Below are positions 58,371 through 64,000 of a DNA stretch of 64,000 nt, in pieces (position 1 is the stretch's first letter; each line of letters opens with the position of its first letter). The DNA comes from Acidobacteriota bacterium. GTDB taxonomy: Bacteria > Acidobacteriota > JAAYUB01. Where the stretch lies: positions 1 to 64,000 of the forward strand of contig JAFGRT010000029.1 in assembly GCA_016935015.1 (NCBI GenBank). Reading direction: 5' to 3'. The notes below the pieces were generated by a model that made no database searches, was not told where the DNA came from, and was given only the letters and a program-made list of their open reading frames with translations. Made by a program: the position numbers and the translations under genes.

Positions 58371-61141
58371 TCGATCCACCGGGCCACAACATTTCCGCCG
58401 ATCCATCCCGTAAAAAATTTTACACTTATGACCACAAGCACTCCGTCGAAGATTACGCCGATCTCTGGTTTCAGGAATCGGAGGAGGGCCGGATTCTGTT
58501 CGTGGTGTTCTACACCCTGGCCTGCCGCTGGGGTCGCTGTCTCGGCTGCAACCTGCCGGCCCGCAGTTCGCCCGTCCATATCGGCTACCGGGCGCTTCTC
58601 AGGCAGATCGACGGAGTCTTCGGATCACCGGCGGTTCTCGCCCGCCGCCGGGAGATCCGCAAGGTCATTCTGAGCAACAACGGCTCCATCCTGGATGAAG
58701 CCACATTTTCATCTACCGCCCTACTTTATTTCCTGGCGCAATTGAACATCCATTTTCCCCGGCTTTCGGTGCTGAGCATTGAAACCCGGCCAGAGTACGT
58801 GGATCTCGCCGAACTGGAATTCATCGCCCGGGCGCTGGCCGAAGGTGACACCCCGACACAGCTAGAGCTGGCCATCGGCTTCGAAGCGTTCGACGATAGG
58901 ATCCGCAACAACATTTTCCAGAAAGGTCTCGACAAGAAAAATTTCGAAGGGCTGGTGGAGAAAGCGGCGCGGTACGGATTTCACCTCAAATGCTATTTCA
59001 TGCAGAAACCGGTCCCTGGACTCAGCGATGCCGAAGCGATAGCCGATATCCATCGGGCCGTGGATTATCTCGCCGACCTGGCGATCCGGGAGAACGCCCG
59101 TATCAATCTGCATCTGAACCCGACATTCGCCGCCCGGGGAACTCCGCTGGCAACCGCTTTCCGGAAGGGCGAATTCCGGCCGCCCCGGCTGCTGGATGTG
59201 GCCCGGGCGGCGCTGCACGCCGCCGGAAAACCCCTTTCCGTTTTCATTGGGCTCTCCGATGAGGGGCTGGCCGTCGATGGGGGGTCGTTTTTGTTGCCGG
59301 GTGAGGAGCCGCTGGCGGCACAACTCGAGGCATTCAACCGTACCCAGAACCATGAAATCCTGGTGAAGATGGTAACCGGCAGTGGAACGACAGCCCTCGA
59401 TCCGTCCGCGTCAGCCGGAACAGGTACTATTCCGGATAAACACCACCATCGGCCTGCCATTGCCTACGGCCGGAAGGACGGAATGACATCCTCTCTCCAA
59501 AAAGGACAGGACCCGGACCTGGAAGAGATCTCGCATGCCCCCGTCAGGAGAGATGCCGCATCGAATCTGTTCGCCGGACTGGACGTTTCGACGCAGAGCT
59601 GCAAACTGGTGGTTATTGATCCCGCCGTCGGGGATGTCCTCCTGGTGGAGACCGTCAACTACGACCGGGATCTTCCCCATTACGGCACGCGCGACGGAGT
59701 GATCCCCGAACTGGGCCCGGGCGTAGCCGAATCCGACCCCCGCATGTGGCTCGAGGCGGTGGACAGCGTTCTTCAGCGGCTGGCGGATTCGTCCGTTCCC
59801 CAGGCCCGAATACGCGGCCTGTCCGTCTCGGGCCAGCAACACGGCCTGGTGGCCCTTGACGCCGCCGGCCGTCTCACTCGTTCACGCAGCAAGCTCTGGA
59901 ACGACGTCTCCACCCATGAAGAGTGCCGCTGGCTCACCGAGCAGGTGGGCGGCCCGGCGGCCATGCTTCAGGAAATCGGCAATCGGCAGCGGCCGGGGTA
60001 CACCGCCGGTAAGATTCTCCACCTGATCCGCCAGGAACCCGCCGCCTTCGAACAAGCAGCCACCCTGTTCATCGTCCACAATTTCATCAACTGGTATCTG
60101 ACCGGGGGGCCTGAGGGCGGCGTCCGCTGTTTGGATCCCGGCGAGGCCTCGGGGCTGGGCCTCTGGAATCCACGCACCGGCGACTGGTCGCGCCGGTTGA
60201 TCTCGGCCATTCATCCCGACCTCGCCGGAAAGCTGCCCCCCCTCTTGCCGGCCGATGCCGTCATCGGGACTATCTCCCCTCAATTGGCCCACCGGTTCGA
60301 TCTGTCAACCGAGTGCCTGATTGCCGCCGGCAGTGGAGACAACCAGCTGGCCGCCCTGGGCACCGGCCATACCGGTCCCGGCCGGGTAACGGTTTCCCTG
60401 GGGACCAGCGGCACGGTTTGTACCGTCTACGAGACGCCACCACCGGCCGACGACGGCGCCATCGCCCTTTACCGTGACAGTACCGGGCGGTATTTATCCC
60501 TGCTCTGCGTGTCCAACCTGGCCAACGGTTACAACGCCTTGCGGCGCGAATACGGCCTCATTCACGCCGATTTCGAGCGACTGGTGGCGCACACTCCGCC
60601 GGGCAACGGCGGGCGTCTGCTCATCCCCTGGCATGACGGGGAGCGGACACCGGACCTGCCCCTGGCGGTGCCTGTGCACTTCGGGTTCGGCCTGGCGGAT
60701 TTTACGCCGGAAATCCTCTGCCGGGCCGTTCTCGAAGGCCATGTCCTGAACCTGTACGAGGGTTATCGCCTGATGAACCTGACGCCGGGGGAAATCCGAC
60801 TGACGGGCGGCCTGGCACGATCGGCGGCGTGGGGCCAGTGTATCGCCGATGTTTTTGCCGTCGACTCCATTCCGGTGGAGGGAGAGGGTGCCGCCCTGGG
60901 GGCCGCCCTGCACGCCGCCTGGATTTGGGAGAGGAATCATCACAGCGGACGGGCGTTATCTGAAATCGTGGATCCTTTCATCATCATGGACGAAACCCGG
61001 CGGTGCCGGCCCCACCCCGAACTGGCGGAAATAGTCGAACTGCAGCGACGGCTGTTCCGGGCGGTGAGCCGCCGGATTCGCGGGGAAAGCGGCGAGGATC
61101 CCTTCCGCCTGGGTCACGAGTTACGTTCGCGATCGACCTGA
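58367..61141 (+). CDS. Radical SAM domain running in frame into a xylulokinase
   Basis: A 924-residue frame with two complete halves. Residues 1-345 are a radical SAM enzyme: cysteines C53, C58 and C61 (ACRWGRCLGCN) bind the cluster; SNNGSILDEATF, SIETRPEYVD and IGFEAFDDRIRN follow. These match the RaSEA/TIGR01210-like tRNA-type radical SAM proteins. Residues about 400-900 are a FGGY kinase: GLDVSTQSCK, SGQQHGLVALD, SGDNQLAALG and GGLARSAAWGQCIADVFAVD, closest to xylulokinase. The linker (residues 346-395) is low in complexity. ATG 59483, with GGAAGG before it, could start the kinase separately. ATG 58367 overlaps the AAA+ stop. Fusion or missing stop cannot be told apart here. Confidence 0.85.
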   Translation: MIDPPGHNISADPSRKKFYTYDHKHSVEDYADLWFQESEEGRILFVVFYTLACRWGRCLGCNLPARSSPVHIGYRALLRQIDGVFGSPAVLARRREIRKVILSNNGSILDEATFSSTALLYFLAQLNIHFPRLSVLSIETRPEYVDLAELEFIARALAEGDTPTQLELAIGFEAFDDRIRNNIFQKGLDKKNFEGLVEKAARYGFHLKCYFMQKPVPGLSDAEAIADIHRAVDYLADLAIRENARINLHLNPTFAARGTPLATAFRKGEFRPPRLLDVARAALHAAGKPLSVFIGLSDEGLAVDGGSFLLPGEEPLAAQLEAFNRTQNHEILVKMVTGSGTTALDPSASAGTGTIPDKHHHRPAIAYGRKDGMTSSLQKGQDPDLEEISHAPVRRDAASNLFAGLDVSTQSCKLVVIDPAVGDVLLVETVNYDRDLPHYGTRDGVIPELGPGVAESDPRMWLEAVDSVLQRLADSSVPQARIRGLSVSGQQHGLVALDAAGRLTRSRSKLWNDVSTHEECRWLTEQVGGPAAMLQEIGNRQRPGYTAGKILHLIRQEPAAFEQAATLFIVHNFINWYLTGGPEGGVRCLDPGEASGLGLWNPRTGDWSRRLISAIHPDLAGKLPPLLPADAVIGTISPQLAHRFDLSTECLIAAGSGDNQLAALGTGHTGPGRVTVSLGTSGTVCTVYETPPPADDGAIALYRDSTGRYLSLLCVSNLANGYNALRREYGLIHADFERLVAHTPPGNGGRLLIPWHDGERTPDLPLAVPVHFGFGLADFTPEILCRAVLEGHVLNLYEGYRLMNLTPGEIRLTGGLARSAAWGQCIADVFAVDSIPVEGEGAALGAALHAAWIWERNHHSGRALSEIVDPFIIMDETRRCRPHPELAEIVELQRRLFRAVSRRIRGESGEDPFRLGHELRSRST

Positions 61142-61151
61142 ACACCGCTCT

Positions 61152-62321
61152 TCAGTCATTCGTCCGTCCCAGTCGTTCGTGCACGGCTTTGAGCTGGCGG
61201 ATGATTTCGATGCCCTGGGGGCAATGCTCCAGACACGCCCCGCAGGCCTGGCAATTGGACGCCTTTTGCTCCGGCGACAAGAGCTGGTTGTACAGGCGAT
61301 AGGCCATGCTGCTGTCCGCGAACATGAACGTGTCGTTGTACAGGGAAAAATTGAGGGGGATATTGACCCCGTGGGGACAGGGCATGCAGTAGGCACAACT
61401 GGTGCATTCGATCTGTTGCAGGTTCCGATAATAGTCGCTAACCATGTCCACCAGGGCCAGTTCCTCCGGCTGCAGGACAGGCGGAGTGGCTTGGTCCGCC
61501 AGATCCAGGTTTTCTTCGAGCTGGGCCAGGTTGTTCATGCCGCTGAGCACGGTGGACACCTCGGGATGGTTCCATACCCAGCGCAAGGCCCATTCGGCCG
61601 GCGTCCGCTTCACCGGTGCCATATTCCACAAACGGCGAACCGCCGGCGGGATGGCGTCTGTCAGCTTGCCGCCGCGTAGCGGTTCCATGACCACCACGCC
61701 GAGACCGCGCTCGGCAGCGTATGTCATCCCCGCCAGGCCGGCCTGGAACTGGCGGTCCAGGTAGTTGAGCTGGATCTGGGCCACATCCCATGGAAAGGCG
61801 TCCATCACCTCCCGGAAAAGGCCGATGTCGTCATGAAAGGAAAACCCCACGTGACGGGCGCGGCCGTCGCTGACGATCCGCTCGAGAAATTGGAGCATCT
61901 TCAGCTCCCTGATCCGTGGCCAGCGCTCCCGGTTGAGGCTGTGCAGCAGGTACACATCCACCCACGACGTATCCAGCCGGGCCAATTGCTGGTCCAGAAA
62001 GCGGTCACAGTCATCGGGGGAGAAAACCAGCCAGGTCGGCAGCTTGGTAGCCAGGAGCACGTCGCCACGGCAATGCTTCACCGCACGGCCCAGCAGCGGT
62101 TCGCTGCGGCCAGCATGGTAGGGATAGGCCGTATCGAAATAATTCACGCCGCGCTCCACCGCCTGCCGGATCATCCGGACGGCCTGCTCCTCGTCGATGA
62201 CCCGCTCGGGATCGAAGATGTCGGCCGCCGAACGCACCGGTGGATCGGTGGGCAGGCGCATGCACCCGAAACCCAGCGCCGAAACCTGACGCCCTGTTTT
62301 CCCCAACGGGCGATACTGCAT
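61152..62321 (-). CDS. Aldo/keto reductase with C-terminal 4Fe-4S domain
   Basis: A 389-residue protein. The aldo/keto reductase barrel (residues about 1-290) has GFGCMRLP, the catalytic tyrosine region NYFDTAYPYH and YLLHSLNRE. The tail binds two iron-sulfur clusters: CTSCAYCMPCP and CQACGACLEHCPQG. Such proteins are widespread in anaerobes and have largely unknown substrates. AAGGAGG before the ATG supports the start. It converges with the radical SAM/kinase gene, 10 bases away. Confidence 0.93.
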   Translation of the reverse strand: MQYRPLGKTGRQVSALGFGCMRLPTDPPVRSAADIFDPERVIDEEQAVRMIRQAVERGVNYFDTAYPYHAGRSEPLLGRAVKHCRGDVLLATKLPTWLVFSPDDCDRFLDQQLARLDTSWVDVYLLHSLNRERWPRIRELKMLQFLERIVSDGRARHVGFSFHDDIGLFREVMDAFPWDVAQIQLNYLDRQFQAGLAGMTYAAERGLGVVVMEPLRGGKLTDAIPPAVRRLWNMAPVKRTPAEWALRWVWNHPEVSTVLSGMNNLAQLEENLDLADQATPPVLQPEELALVDMVSDYYRNLQQIECTSCAYCMPCPHGVNIPLNFSLYNDTFMFADSSMAYRLYNQLLSPEQKASNCQACGACLEHCPQGIEIIRQLKAVHERLGRTND

Positions 62322-62558
62322 GTGCCGCCTCCTTTACCGATGGAATGTCCTCCGCCGGCCATTCATTCTACCTGAAACGGGTGGGCATTGCCAAGCCGGG
62401 GACAACCGGCCGTTTCCTCCCGCACTGGAGGGCCACGGTCAGGGGGAGATTCAGTGATCGCGGCGCGCGGCAACCGGCCTCTCCCTCCGGCACACAGTCA
62501 TGGCCTCCGCGCATGGTCCCGAACGACCCGCACCGGGCAGCGTTGGATCGGATGGTGG

Positions 62559-62921
62559 TCATTCGTCCCGGTGAACGGTTTCGGGGCTGAACGCCGGCCG
62601 GCAGACGGCGATGTAGCGGGCGCCACCCGCGTGGGAGGTACTGTACCGCACCCACTCATTCCGCGGGGCCATCACGGCCTGACCGGCCGTTGCCTCCAAC
62701 ACGCCGTCTCTCGTCTCCACCCGCAACGTTCCGTCCAGAACCAGCGTGAATTCGTCGAACTCGGGGGTCTGGCCAGGCCCGGACCAGCCTGCCGGACTGT
62801 CCATCCGGGCAAGGCTCAGGTCCGACGTGCCACTGTGCACCCGCCCGATGTACTCCAGAATGATTTTCTCACGGGTTCCCACAGCAGTGATGCGGGCCGG
62901 GGCTTCAATCAGACGGGCCAT
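62559..62921 (-). CDS. Small cupin-domain protein
   Basis: A 120-residue single cupin. The barrel motifs are partly degenerate: EFDEFTLVLDGTLRVETRDG, GQAVMAPRNEWVRYSTSHAG. Histidine ligands of the usual metal site are mostly absent (the G(X)5HXH motif reads PGQTPEFDEF), so metal binding is uncertain; such proteins often bind a sugar or amine derivative. GGAGG lies before ATG 62921. It stands between the aldo/keto reductase and PAS genes, same strand. Confidence 0.82.
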   Translation of the reverse strand: MARLIEAPARITAVGTREKIILEYIGRVHSGTSDLSLARMDSPAGWSGPGQTPEFDEFTLVLDGTLRVETRDGVLEATAGQAVMAPRNEWVRYSTSHAGGARYIAVCRPAFSPETVHRDE

Positions 62922-63081
62922 GTTTCCTCCGTTGATATGCGTCTGGCACGAGGGATCGTTGTCTTCACTCAGGTTTCAACCATGTATTCCTCACCGGCAT
63001 GATATCCGGGCAGGGTTGCGTTACCGGGCTTGATCCGAGTCAGTCTGTACGGCAGGATGGCTGTCATAGAAGGAACAGGAA

Positions 63082-63614
63082 TCATTCCGGTTCGGCGGTC
63101 CCGACGGTCTCCCGGAATTCATCCACCTGGAGCAGTACGGCATCGCCCACCTTCTCCGTGGTGATTTCGATGGAAAATGTCTTGACGGCCCGCCCCATCT
63201 GGATATCCGGATAGGCCTTGACCCGGATGCAGCTTTCGCCGGACTGGAATGTCTCCAGAACTGTGTTGCGGATCGTGCAGGACTTGCAGTGAACCTGCTC
63301 GCCACAGCCGCCCGGTCGGCCGGCATGCACGCATTCGATCACGTCCCCGCCCCGCCGCGGCCCTCGATGGCCGGCAACTCCTTGCCCAGCAGCAGGCGCG
63401 CTGCCTCGTTGGCAGTGAATACCCGTGGTTCGGGCTCGATGACCAGCACCGGCGCCGGCGGACGGTCCAGAAAGGAACCGAGTGATGCCGGATAGCGGGC
63501 CAGCAACGACTGGGCACAACGGACACAAATTCCATGCGTCACCTGGTGTTGCCGTTCGTCCTTTTCGGACGCGGTGGAGAGAGGCCGATTACACCAGGCA
63601 CATATTTTTCTCAT
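63082..63614 (-). pseudogene. PAS-domain protein with cysteine motifs, broken by a frameshift
   Basis: Two overlapping minus-strand frames join into one protein of about 178 residues. The first frame (63614 to 63339) holds CAWCNRPL, ICVRCAQSLL and a PAS-like segment PVLVIEPEPRVFTANEAARL, then ends in GRGGAGT. The second frame continues GGDVIECVHAG and ECVHAG-rich CGEQVHCKSCTIRNTVLETF, ending at 63082. A one-base loss in the GC-rich run at about 63350-63365 would explain it. It may be a sequencing error or a real inactivation. The intact form looks like a sensor of the PAS/cysteine-cluster type. The start is supported by the CAWC motif at residue 5. Confidence 0.7.
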
Positions 63615-63941
63615 TTGGCTATACGCTCCGCCCGCCGGCGTTTGCTCCGGCCTTGCCCCATTGCGTACGGGCAGGGATCCTCCGGCACCGCCAGGCCATC
63701 CTTTTTTTATAAAAATGCAATTCTAGGACTTGGCCCCTGCGCAGGACAAAACACATTCACCGGCCACCCTCATGAAACTGACAGAGGTTACGTCCCGAGC
63801 CGGCGTCGCCATCCGCCGGGGATGATGCAGCGGTGGCGTGGTCATCGACCCGTCACAAGCAGACGAAAAGACCGGCCGGGCTGGATGACCGCTACGGCCG
63901 AATCCCCTCGGCTGATCCGTGGCCATTGCCGGAACGTCGTC
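63615..63941. other. Gap between the PAS protein and RidA-like genes
   Basis: No gene is supported; the frame at 63723-63926 lacks family motifs. The only feature is an A/T-rich patch at 63699-63722 that may contain a promoter for the PAS gene, without a clear -35. Confidence 0.4.
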
Positions 63942-64000
63942 TCAGTGTTCGGAGCTGTCCCCGACCACGGCGATGCATTCGATTTCAACGCGGGCGTTCA
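63942..64000 (-). CDS. RidA-family protein, C-terminal end only
   Basis: Only the last 19 codons are present because the window ends. They read NARVEIECIAVVGDSSEH and a TGA. The ARVEIExxAVV end is the usual last strand of RidA/YjgF enamine deaminases, which remove reactive imines from PLP-enzyme reactions. The rest of the gene is outside the window. Confidence 0.6.
   Translation of the reverse strand, partial: NARVEIECIAVVGDSSEH

Noticed and set aside
63723-63926. Minus-strand ORF of 67 codons near the right end
   Set aside because: Composition looks non-coding and no motif is seen.

Overview
The window reads as chromosomal DNA of a Gram-negative, outer-membrane bacterium of fairly high G+C. 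Outer-membrane evidence is a heptose-7-phosphate kinase next to a family 9 glycosyltransferase (LPS core), a TolC-type channel and OmpA-type peptidoglycan-binding domains. A complete bacillithiol gene set (bshC-bshB1-bshA) and a sucrose synthase operon stand beside ordinary housekeeping genes (dnaE, acnA, groESL, rnc, plsY, cinA, rpiB). This mix suggests an uncultivated phylum such as Acidobacteriota/Aminicenantes or a neighbour; that placement is inference, because no rRNA gene is present. No tRNA, rRNA, CRISPR array, insertion sequence or prophage was recognised.

Layout. 0.2-7.6 kb (minus strand): a metallo-beta-lactamase-fold hydrolase, then a tight envelope/lipid group (hldE-type kinase, GT9, Trm112-like, plsY, thpR, cinA) and a TolC-like protein. 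8.0-17.3 kb (mostly plus): an exported HExxH-TPR protein, a periplasmic TPR protein, rnc, rpiB (minus), a GIY-YIG protein, a cellulose-synthase-like glycosyltransferase, a parvulin-type isomerase and an FAH-family enzyme. 17.3-25.5 kb (minus): an exported transglutaminase-fold protein that has lost its catalytic residues, an orphan LolD/MacB-type ATPase with a tandem palindrome upstream, a probable 8-oxoguanine deaminase, and a pair made of a sugar kinase-like protein and a DUF4922-SpoIID fusion. 25.6-28.0 kb: a PilZ-like protein and groESL. 28.3-31.9 kb: bacillithiol synthesis. 32.0-34.7 kb: an uncharacterised helical-repeat protein overlapping an orphan sensor kinase. 34.7-38.8 kb: fructokinase, sucrose-phosphatase-like and sucrose synthase. 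39.2-46.9 kb: a PAS-GGDEF cyclase, dnaE and acnA.

The most unusual part is 47.2-61.1 kb. A good sigma70-type promoter precedes ten same-strand genes: two proteins that join a solute-binding fold to an OmpA-type domain, a membrane-anchored vWA protein, a small coiled-coil membrane protein, a PspA/IM30-like protein, a third solute-binding protein with its ABC permease and ATPase, a Ycf46-like AAA+ ATPase and a radical SAM protein whose frame runs on into a xylulokinase. Several joints are stop/start overlaps. I read this as a candidate envelope-sensing or membrane-maintenance system built around an ABC importer; the function is not known from the sequence.

The right end (61.2-64.0 kb, minus) holds an aldo/keto reductase with a ferredoxin-like tail, a cupin, a frameshifted PAS/cysteine-motif protein and the last codons of a RidA-like gene cut by the window edge.
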